A stretch of DNA of 30,000 nucleotides from Actinosomnolentus pattersoniae (SeqCode) (GTDB lineage Bacteria; Actinomycetota; UBA4738), in assembly GCA_013817655.1 (NCBI GenBank), contig JACDCJ010000001.1:1-30000 (forward strand). The letters run 5' to 3'. The translations under genes and the position numbers were made by a program. Below the pieces are notes generated by a model. It was not told the DNA's origin. It was given only the letters and a program-made list of their open reading frames with translations, and did no database searches. Within the stretch, counting starts at the first letter, position 1; each line of letters opens with the position of its first letter. Of the stretch, positions 1 to 6,345 are shown in pieces.

Positions 1-1080
1 CTGCAGGGCCTTCGCCTCGCGCATGTAGCGCTCGACCGGATACTCCTGCATGTAGCCGTACCCCCCGTGGATCTGGACGGCGTCGGTCGTAACGCGCATG
101 GCGACGTCGGACGCGAAGAGCTTGGCCATCGACGCCGCGATGGAGAAGTCGCCGCCCCCGTCGCGAAGCCGCGCAGCCTCCCGGTACAGGCGACGGGCCG
201 CCTCGATCTGGGTCGCCATGTCGGCCAGCATGAACTGCAGGCCCTGGAAGTCGATGACCGCGCGGCCGAACTGCGACCGCTCCTTCGCAAACTTCACCGC
301 CGCGTCGAACGCCGCCTGGGAGAGGCCCACCGAGCAGGCGGCGATCCCCAGGCGCCCCCCGTCGAGGGCCGCGAGGGCGATGGGGAACCCCTGCCCCTCC
401 TCCCCCACCAGGTTCTCCACGGGCACCTCGCATCCCTCGAAGATCAGCTCGCGCATCGGGGAGGCGTTCCAGCCCATCTTCTCCTCGAGCTTTCCGAACT
501 CGAATCCCGGGCGGTCCGGTTCGACGGCGAAGGCGGAGATGCCGCGAGGACCCTCCTCTCCTGTCCGCGCCAGCACGAGGTAGAGCTCCGCCTCTCCCCC
601 GTGCGTGATGAATCGCTTCGACCCGGTAAGCCGGTAGCCGCCTTCCAGGCGCTCCGCGCGCGTACGCAGGGAGGCGGCGTCCGAGCCGCTCGAGGCCTCC
701 GAGAGCGCGTAGGCGCCCAGCCACTCGCCCGAGAACAGCCGCGGCAGGTACCTCTCCTTCAGGGAGTCGGACCCGTACTGGGAGATGCCGAACGCGGACA
801 GGTGGTGGACGGAGAGCGTCACGGCCAGGGAAAGGAACCCCGTCGCGATCTCCTCGAGGACGGTCACGTATGTCAGATACGACTGCGCTCCGCCGCCGAA
901 GCGCTGCTCGTACGGGATTCCGGCGAGCCCCATCTCCCCGAGCTGGGAGAACAGCTCGCGGGGGAACTCCTTCTTCTCCTCGAATGCGGCGGCGGCGGGA
1001 GCGACCCGTTCGGCGACGAACTCGCGGACCGCGCCGACGATGTCTCGCTGGTCTTCGCTCAGGCCGAAGTCGCGCTCCAC
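1..1080 (-). CDS. acyl-CoA dehydrogenase (C-terminus cut by window edge)
   Basis: Predicted FAD-dependent acyl-CoA dehydrogenase, which would oxidise an acyl-CoA to the 2-enoyl-CoA. The minus-strand frame stays open from the edge to a GTG at 1080. It begins VERDFGLSEDQRDIVGAVRE, the usual N-terminal helix of the family. Later it shows YALSEASSGSD (flavin/substrate loop) and VQIHGGYGYMQEYPVERYMR (C-terminal FAD-binding signature). About 360 residues are visible. The catalytic Glu of the usual EGT motif should lie just beyond the edge. There is no in-frame ATG near the start and no Shine-Dalgarno sequence. A TACGCT box ends 7 nt before the GTG, which fits a leaderless mRNA. The gene diverges from cysS. 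Family assignment is firm; the substrate cannot be told. Confidence 0.9.
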   Translation of the reverse strand, partial: MERDFGLSEDQRDIVGAVREFVAERVAPAAAAFEEKKEFPRELFSQLGEMGLAGIPYEQRFGGGAQSYLTYVTVLEEIATGFLSLAVTLSVHHLSAFGISQYGSDSLKERYLPRLFSGEWLGAYALSEASSGSDAASLRTRAERLEGGYRLTGSKRFITHGGEAELYLVLARTGEEGPRGISAFAVEPDRPGFEFGKLEEKMGWNASPMRELIFEGCEVPVENLVGEEGQGFPIALAALDGGRLGIAACSVGLSQAAFDAAVKFAKERSQFGRAVIDFQGLQFMLADMATQIEAARRLYREAARLRDGGGDFSIAASMAKLFASDVAMRVTTDAVQIHGGYGYMQEYPVERYMREAKALQ

Positions 1081-1087
1081 CGAGGGA

Positions 1088-1149
1088 AGCGTAGCATCGG
1101 CGCTCAGCGATGCCGCCTCTCGCGGGGCGTCCCACGCCGCCGGTATCCT
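1088..1149. promoter_or_regulatory. divergent promoter region between acyl-CoA dehydrogenase and cysS
   Basis: The 78-nt gap between the two divergent starts holds a minus-strand TACGCT box (1093-1088) 7 nt before the dehydrogenase GTG. It also holds a plus-strand TATCCT box (1144-1149) 9 nt before the cysS ATG. Between them is an inverted repeat, GCATCG (1094-1099) and CGATGC (1108-1113), with an 8-nt spacer. No convincing -35 boxes are visible. The -10 assignments are inference from position and the TANNNT pattern. Confidence 0.4.
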
Positions 1150-1158
1150 TTCCTGGTC

Positions 1159-2556
1159 ATGCGCCTCTACAGCTCCCTGTCGCGCCAGATCGAAGAGGTC
1201 AAGCCGTTGGACGGCCAGACCGTGAAGATCTACTCGTGCGGTCCCACCGTGTACCGCTACATCCATATAGGAAACTTCCGCTCCTTCATGCTCGGCGATC
1301 TCATCCGGCGGATCCTTCGGTTCGAGGGTCAGGACTCCCGTCTGGTCATGAACATCACCGACGTCGGCCACATGACCGACGACCTAAGGGACACGGGGCT
1401 CGACAAGATGGAGCTCGCCCAGTCGGACGAGGGCCTCTCCGCGATGCAGATCGCGGAGAAGTACACCGAGGCGTTCCTCAAGGACGGCGACGCGGTCGGC
1501 ATCGGGCGTGCCGACCTGTATCCGCGGGCGACCGAGCACATCCCCGAGATGATCGAGATCACGAAGCGGCTGGTCGAGAAGGGCCACGCGTACGTGGTCG
1601 ACGGAACGGTGTACTTCGAGGTCCGCACCTTCCCGGACTACGGGAAGCTCTCGGGCAACACCCTCGAGGCGCTTCAGGCCGGGCACCGACAGGACGTGGA
1701 GGTCGACCCGAACAAGCGAAGCCGAGAGGACTTCGGGCTCTGGAAAAAGGCAGGCGCGCATCGCGTCCTAAAGTGGCCGAGCCCGTGGGGGGACGGCTTT
1801 CCCGGGTGGCACATCGAGTGCTCGGCGATGTCGATGAAGCACCTGGGCGAGCGCTTCGACGTCCACACCGGCGGCAACGACAACAAGTTCCCCCACCATG
1901 AGGACGAGATCGCGCAGTCCGAAGCCGCCGTTGGCCATTCGGTCGTCTCGGTGTGGGTGCACGGCGGTTTCCTACGCCTCTCCGGACAGAAGATCGCGAA
2001 GTCGGCGAAGAACGTCGTGCTGGTGCCGGAGATCGTGGAGCGGGGACTGGATCCGCTGGCGTTCCGGTTGGTGTGCTTCGGCACCCGTTATCGCAGCGAG
2101 ATGGATTTCAGCTGGGAGGCCTTCGAGGCGGCGAACACCCGGCTCACCGGCCTGCGGCAGCGGATGGCCGACTGGTCCGAGTCGCCGGCCGTGGCGACGC
2201 GCGGTGAAATGGCCGAAGACCTCGACCGCCGCTTCAGGGACGCGGTCGCGGACGACATGGACATGCCGGCCGCACTCGTGGTGCTCAACGAGGCGGTCTC
2301 CTCCCCCGCGGTTGGCCCGGCTGAGAAGTACCGGCTCCTCTCCTCGTGGGACGGCGTCCTGGGTCTGGACCTCGAGCGGCTGGCCCGCGAACGATACGAG
2401 GCGCCGCCCGAGGTCCTCGAGCTGATCCGCCGGCGAGACGAGGCCCGGGCCGCCAGGGACTTCGGAACGGCCGATCGGATCCGAGATCAGCTCGGCGCGA
2501 TGGGCCTCGAGGTCATGGACACGCCGGCGGGAACGAGGGTCCGCCCCCGCCTCTAG
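1159..2556 (+). CDS. cysS: cysteine--tRNA ligase
   Basis: Class I aminoacyl-tRNA synthetase that charges tRNA-Cys in the cytoplasm; 465 aa, normal for CysRS. The ATG at 1159 was chosen because the protein then begins MRLYSSLSRQ and reaches the zinc-ligand motif SCGPTVY (Cys27) at the expected distance. The frame is open far upstream only because it lies antisense to the acyl-CoA dehydrogenase. Visible landmarks are HIGN (36-39, in place of HIGH), GWHIECSAM and FPHHEDEIAQSEA (remaining zinc ligands), KIAKS near residue 277 (in place of KMSKS), DDMDMPAAL, and a C-terminal module ending DTPAGTRVRPRL as in typical CysRS. That C-terminal module argues against the mycothiol ligase MshC. The signature motifs are divergent, so a second CysRS elsewhere in the genome is possible. 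Confidence 0.93.
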   Translation: MRLYSSLSRQIEEVKPLDGQTVKIYSCGPTVYRYIHIGNFRSFMLGDLIRRILRFEGQDSRLVMNITDVGHMTDDLRDTGLDKMELAQSDEGLSAMQIAEKYTEAFLKDGDAVGIGRADLYPRATEHIPEMIEITKRLVEKGHAYVVDGTVYFEVRTFPDYGKLSGNTLEALQAGHRQDVEVDPNKRSREDFGLWKKAGAHRVLKWPSPWGDGFPGWHIECSAMSMKHLGERFDVHTGGNDNKFPHHEDEIAQSEAAVGHSVVSVWVHGGFLRLSGQKIAKSAKNVVLVPEIVERGLDPLAFRLVCFGTRYRSEMDFSWEAFEAANTRLTGLRQRMADWSESPAVATRGEMAEDLDRRFRDAVADDMDMPAALVVLNEAVSSPAVGPAEKYRLLSSWDGVLGLDLERLARERYEAPPEVLELIRRRDEARAARDFGTADRIRDQLGAMGLEVMDTPAGTRVRPRL

Positions 2557-3731
2557 AGGCCGAGCGTCTTGGCGATGTTCGTCCGAAGGATCTCGCTCGT
2601 CCCCTCGTATAGGCGCATGGCCCGAACGTCCCGGTACCACGCCTCGAGGCCGAGCTCTGTCATGAAGCCCGTGCCTCCGTGGACCTGGATGGCCCGGTCG
2701 GCCACCCGCCCCACCATCTCCGTGGCGACGAGCTTTGCAAGCGCCGCCTCCCGCCGTCCATCGGCGCCCTCGTCGATCCGCCGGGCGCACTCGTAGACCA
2801 GCAGCCGGGCCTGCTCGAGCTCCGCGTGGGAGTCCACCAGCATCCCCTGGATGTACTGGTTCGAGCCGATCGGCCTCTCGAACGCCACCCGGCTCTTCGC
2901 GTATTCGAGGGACCGGCGCAGCAGGTTCTGCGCGATCCCGAGCGCGCTCGCGGCGATCTGCAGCCGCGCGCCGTTGATCCCCCTCACCGCGGAATAGAAG
3001 CCGAAGCCGACCTGCCCCAGGACCTGCTCCTCCCCCACCTCCACATCTTCGAAGGTGAACTCGACCGGGTTCTGGTAGGGCGACATCGTCCGCTGGACTC
3101 GGGTGACGGAGAACCCGGGAGTGCCCGCATCCACGAAGAAAGCGGTGATGCCGCCGTGGGCGCGTCGCTCGGGGTCGGTCACCGCGAAGACGAGGGCGAA
3201 GTCGGCGGACTCGCCCGCCGTGATGAAGTGCTTGCGACCGTTCAGGACCCATGTCCCGGACCCGGTCGAGGCGGCGCGCGTACGGATTCGTGTGGCGTCC
3301 GAGCCCGCCTCTGGTTCCGTGAGCGCGAAGCACGTCACCTTGTCCCCGGACATCAGCGGAGCGAGATACTTCTCGCGCTGCGGCTCGGTGCAGTCCAGAT
3401 GGATGGGACTCGGCCCGGTGACCACGGGGAATATCGATTCGAACTGAGCGAGGACCAGCCCATGACTGGAGGCCTCCTCGTGAAGGACGACCTGGCCGAG
3501 ATACTCAAGTCCCCCGCCGCCGACGGACTCGGGCATGTGCAGCGTCCAGAAGCCTACCTCTGCCGAGCGCTTGCGCATCTTGAGCTGCTCCTCGCGCAGA
3601 GCCGCGAACGTGCCCGTCTCCTGGATCTCCTCGCGGTACGACTCCTCGGTAGGGCGCACCTCACGATCGATGAACTGCGAGAGCGACGCCCGCAGCTCTG
3701 CAACCTCCTCGGGGATGCTCGGACGCGACAT
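2553..3731 (-). CDS. acyl-CoA dehydrogenase
   Basis: FAD-dependent acyl-CoA dehydrogenase, 392 aa, full length. The start MSRPSIPEEVAELRASLSQF at 3731 was chosen over an upstream in-frame ATG because GGAGG lies about 6 nt before it and the longer form would run into the neighbouring peptidase gene. Visible are CFALTEPEAGSDATR (flavin loop), IQVHGGTGFMTELGLEAWYR (C-terminal FAD region) and RLYEGTSEILRTNIA with the catalytic Glu of EGT. Its TAG and the TAG of convergent cysS share the palindrome CTAG. It lies 59 nt downstream of the M24 peptidase gene on the same strand, with a palindrome in the gap that probably serves as its operator. The substrate is unknown; the long N-terminal region resembles the medium/long-chain group. 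Confidence 0.93.
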   Translation of the reverse strand: MSRPSIPEEVAELRASLSQFIDREVRPTEESYREEIQETGTFAALREEQLKMRKRSAEVGFWTLHMPESVGGGGLEYLGQVVLHEEASSHGLVLAQFESIFPVVTGPSPIHLDCTEPQREKYLAPLMSGDKVTCFALTEPEAGSDATRIRTRAASTGSGTWVLNGRKHFITAGESADFALVFAVTDPERRAHGGITAFFVDAGTPGFSVTRVQRTMSPYQNPVEFTFEDVEVGEEQVLGQVGFGFYSAVRGINGARLQIAASALGIAQNLLRRSLEYAKSRVAFERPIGSNQYIQGMLVDSHAELEQARLLVYECARRIDEGADGRREAALAKLVATEMVGRVADRAIQVHGGTGFMTELGLEAWYRDVRAMRLYEGTSEILRTNIAKTLGL

Positions 3732-3772
3732 GTCTCCCTCCGCAGGCTTGCTGGACCCTGAGGTCAGCGGCC

Positions 3773-3792
3773 AACCTACCGCCCAGTAGGTT
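3773..3792. promoter_or_regulatory. inverted repeat, probable operator of the 2553-3731 acyl-CoA dehydrogenase
   Basis: AACCTAC (3773-3779) and GTAGGTT (3786-3792) form perfect 7-bp arms around a 6-nt spacer. It sits 42-61 nt upstream of the dehydrogenase start and touches the stop codon of the upstream peptidase gene. The minus-strand read of the left arm contains TAGGTT, a plausible -10 box. A bound repressor would then cover the promoter. Size and symmetry resemble TetR-family operators, which often control acyl-CoA metabolism genes. That link is inference. Confidence 0.5.
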
Positions 3793-4888
3793 ACATCACA
3801 CTCGCGAGCTCGCGGTTGGCGGAGTTGAGGCGCAGCCCGCCATCCGGCGTGACCGTCACGATGTCCTCGATCCGCACGCCGAAGCGCCCCTCCAGGTAGA
3901 TGCCGGGCTCGATGGAGAAGCACATTCCTACCTCGAGTGGTTCGGCGTTGCCGGCAACCAGGTACGGATCCTCGTGCTCCTCCAATCCGATCCCGTGGCC
4001 CGTGCGATGGAGGAACGCGTCTCCGTAGCCGGCATCATCGATGACCCCGCGAGCCGCCGCGTCGACCTCCTCGGCGGGAACCCCTGGCCGCACCGCGGCG
4101 AACGCCGCCTGCTGCGCCTCCCGCACGATCTCGTGAACCTCACGAAGCTCCTCCGTGGGCGTCCCGACGCAGACCGTGCGGCTGACGTCCGAGCAGTAGC
4201 CGCCCACCCGCCCGCCAAAGTCCAGCACGACCGCATCGCCTTCCCGGATGCCGCGGCTGCCCGGCTCGTGGTGTGGCGAGGCCCCGTTCGGACCGGAGGC
4301 CACGATAGTGAAGGCGGCGGCGTCGTGCCCGGACTCGGTGATGTGTCGCGCGAGCGACCGAGCGACATCCTCTTCGGCCCGGCCCTCGAGCCCCTCCCTG
4401 CAGATCCGGCGGAACGCCTCGTCGGCGCTCCGGGCCGCGCGAGCGAGCAGCGCCACCTCCGACTCGTCCTTGCGCGCGCGAAGCCGCGAGAGCGTTCGCG
4501 AGGCCGGAAGGAACCGCGCGCCCGGGAGCGTTCCTTCAAGGCCGAGGAGATGCGACGCCCACATCCGGTCGGCGACGCCGTAGGTCCCCGCTGCGGAGAC
4601 GATCCGCCGAACCGCTTCGTACGGGTCCTCCCCGTCCCTCCACGATCGGATGTCCAGCAGATCCGCGCCGGGCGAGTTGAGGGCCCGCGGTCGTTCCAGC
4701 TCGGGGACGAGGAGCACCGGCTCGCCGGCCGGCCGGACGATCAAGGCCGTCAAGCGCTCGAGGGGAGGCGGATCGTAGCCGGTCAGGTACAGCAGGTCGG
4801 CCGATGGAGCAATGAGGAGCGCCTCCAGCCCGGAGGCGGCGGCCTCCTCGGCGGCGCGCTTCAGTCGCGTGGCGTGATCGTGGGACAC
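3791..4888 (-). CDS. M24 family metallopeptidase (Xaa-Pro aminopeptidase-like)
   Basis: Pita-bread fold peptidase of family M24, probably releasing N-terminal residues from Xaa-Pro peptides in the cytoplasm; 365 aa. The N-terminal creatinase-like domain (1 to about 120) contains LLIAPSADLLYLTGYDPPP. The C-terminal catalytic domain shows the five metal ligands: Asp in VVLDFGG, Asp in YCSDVSRT, His in RTGHGIGLEEHE, Glu in SIEPGIY and Glu in VRIEDIV. The start is GTG at 4888. There is no Shine-Dalgarno sequence, but TATGAT ends 6 nt before the GTG, so the mRNA is probably leaderless. It lies 33 nt downstream of the FAD-oxidase gene. A prolidase or related hydrolase is the main alternative. Confidence 0.92.
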   Translation of the reverse strand: MSHDHATRLKRAAEEAAASGLEALLIAPSADLLYLTGYDPPPLERLTALIVRPAGEPVLLVPELERPRALNSPGADLLDIRSWRDGEDPYEAVRRIVSAAGTYGVADRMWASHLLGLEGTLPGARFLPASRTLSRLRARKDESEVALLARAARSADEAFRRICREGLEGRAEEDVARSLARHITESGHDAAAFTIVASGPNGASPHHEPGSRGIREGDAVVLDFGGRVGGYCSDVSRTVCVGTPTEELREVHEIVREAQQAAFAAVRPGVPAEEVDAAARGVIDDAGYGDAFLHRTGHGIGLEEHEDPYLVAGNAEPLEVGMCFSIEPGIYLEGRFGVRIEDIVTVTPDGGLRLNSANRELASVM

Positions 4889-4894
4889 GGCGGC

Positions 4895-4900
4895 ATCATA
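4895..4900 (-). promoter_or_regulatory. -10 box of leaderless promoter for the M24 peptidase
   Basis: Minus-strand TATGAT lies exactly 6 nt before the GTG start at 4888, which puts the expected transcription start on the start codon. No good -35 is seen at 17-18 nt. It lies in the 33-nt gap after the FAD oxidase gene. Confidence 0.5.
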
Positions 4901-4921
4901 CCGGCGGGCCCTCGCCGCCCC

Positions 4922-6343
4922 TCAGGGCTGAGTCCGCGGAGCGATCAGCTTGCCCGGGTTCATTACCCCCTTCGGGTCCAGGGCGTCCTTGACCCGGCGA
5001 AGCAAGGCGATGCCGGGTTCCCCGTTCTCGGCGACGAGGTGCGGCGCCAGGTGCAGCCCGATCCCGTGGGAGTAGCCAATCGTCCCCTCGGCCGCGATGC
5101 ATGCCGTTAGGGCGTCATCCCAGGCGCGGGCGTACCCGAGCTCGGCCTCCTCGTCGCTGCTCGCGCGGAGGAGGAAGGGGAACATCAGGGAGGCTCCCGA
5201 TGTGTGGACGTGCCCGACGACGCACCCGACGGACTCCGCGTGCTCGAGGAGCGCGCCGCGGACCGCCTCGTAGAGGCCGGGCAGCCTGCGCCAGAGCCCC
5301 GTGGCCTCCACCGTGTCCGCGATCACGCCCGCGCCGAGGCTCCGTTCCGATCCCATGACGGACTCGTACCGGGCGACCGGCTCGAAGCGCTGATCCCACC
5401 AGCGCTCCGCTAGGTCCCTGACGGCTGGCCTGGCACCGAGCTCCCGCGCGAGCTGCCCGAACTCGAAGCGCTCGGCGTCGCCGGCAGGAGCGCCCGCATC
5501 GAAGCCCACGAGCAGCGCCGCCCCACGCGACGCGCCGGGGGCGTCGAACAGCTCCCCCGCTCGCGTCTCGTCGAACAGCCGGGCGACGAGTGGCCGGAAC
5601 GGCCGCTGCACGAGTTCTCGGAGCAGTGCCAGGCCCGATTCGAACGAGTGGGGGCGAAAGGCCGCCCACGCGAGGGCCGCCGCCCGAGCCGTTGCGAAGG
5701 TGACCTCGGTGATCACACCGAGGGTGCCTTCCGAGCCCACGAAGAGGCGGCGGATGTCGGGGCCGGTGGCCGACCTCGGCACGGCCTTCAACTGAGCCAC
5801 GTCCCCATCGGCAAGCACGACGGTGATACCGAGGAGGGCGTCCTCGATCCCTCCGTACCCCGCCTGCGTCAGGCCCGCGGCGGCCGTCGCGACCCAGCCG
5901 CCGACGGTCGAGATTCCCATCGAGACGGGCGCGTGCCCCAGCGAGAAGCCCTGTCGGGCAAGGGTGGTCTCCAGGGTGGACCCGCGCACTCCGGCCTCGG
6001 CGCGTACGGTCTGCGAGACCTCGTCGACCTCCAGGATCCGATCCATGTGGGTTAGGTCCAGCACGAGGGAGCGCTTCACGGCCTGCGCGCCGCCGCACCT
6101 GCCCGATCCCTCGCCGCGCGGGACGACGGGTATGCCCTCCTCGTGTACCCAGGCGAGGATGGTCGACACCTCCTCGGTGCTCGACGGGAAGGCGACCGCC
6201 GCCGGATGGGCGACATGGGCTCCTCGCGCCTCCTGCAGCATGGCGAGGGCCCACCGGTCCCTCGCGTGCGCCGCGAGCTCTCCGTGGTGCGTCGTGACCC
6301 TCCCCGCCGGCAGCCGCTCGACCAGGGAGGCGAACTCGTCCAC
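4922..6343 (-). CDS. FAD-linked oxidase, GlcD / alkyl-DHAP synthase-like
   Basis: Flavoprotein of the PCMH/vanillyl-alcohol oxidase superfamily, 473 aa. The N-terminal FAD-binding domain (about 45-230) includes VAFPSSTEEVSTIL, VPRGEGSGRCGGA, GHAPVSMGISTVGGWVATAA and FVGSEGTLGVITEVT. The C-terminal cap domain ends GIGLHLAPHL and DALDPKGVMNPGKL, the usual close of D-lactate/glycolate dehydrogenases and alkyldihydroxyacetonephosphate synthases. GTIGYSHGIG near the C-terminus leans towards the alkyl-DHAP synthase branch, but the substrate cannot be fixed. The start is GTG at 6343, only 2 nt after the helY stop, so it is cotranscribed with helY. The pairing with an RNA helicase has no evident functional reason. 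Confidence 0.88.
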   Translation of the reverse strand: MDEFASLVERLPAGRVTTHHGELAAHARDRWALAMLQEARGAHVAHPAAVAFPSSTEEVSTILAWVHEEGIPVVPRGEGSGRCGGAQAVKRSLVLDLTHMDRILEVDEVSQTVRAEAGVRGSTLETTLARQGFSLGHAPVSMGISTVGGWVATAAAGLTQAGYGGIEDALLGITVVLADGDVAQLKAVPRSATGPDIRRLFVGSEGTLGVITEVTFATARAAALAWAAFRPHSFESGLALLRELVQRPFRPLVARLFDETRAGELFDAPGASRGAALLVGFDAGAPAGDAERFEFGQLARELGARPAVRDLAERWWDQRFEPVARYESVMGSERSLGAGVIADTVEATGLWRRLPGLYEAVRGALLEHAESVGCVVGHVHTSGASLMFPFLLRASSDEEAELGYARAWDDALTACIAAEGTIGYSHGIGLHLAPHLVAENGEPGIALLRRVKDALDPKGVMNPGKLIAPRTQP

Positions 6344-6345
6344 GC

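Noticed and set aside
67..1158. Long plus-strand open frame upstream of cysS, in frame with it.
   Set aside because: It is antisense to the acyl-CoA dehydrogenase and codes for an Arg/Pro-rich product without family features; CysRS clearly starts at 1159.
1972..3333. Long minus-strand frame of 453 codons.
   Set aside because: It runs across two real genes, cysS and the dehydrogenase, in the wrong frame and has shadow-type composition.
3732..3923. N-terminal extension of the 2553-3731 acyl-CoA dehydrogenase.
   Set aside because: The extra 64 residues lie in the M24 peptidase gene in another frame; a Shine-Dalgarno site and the family N-terminus place the start at 3731.
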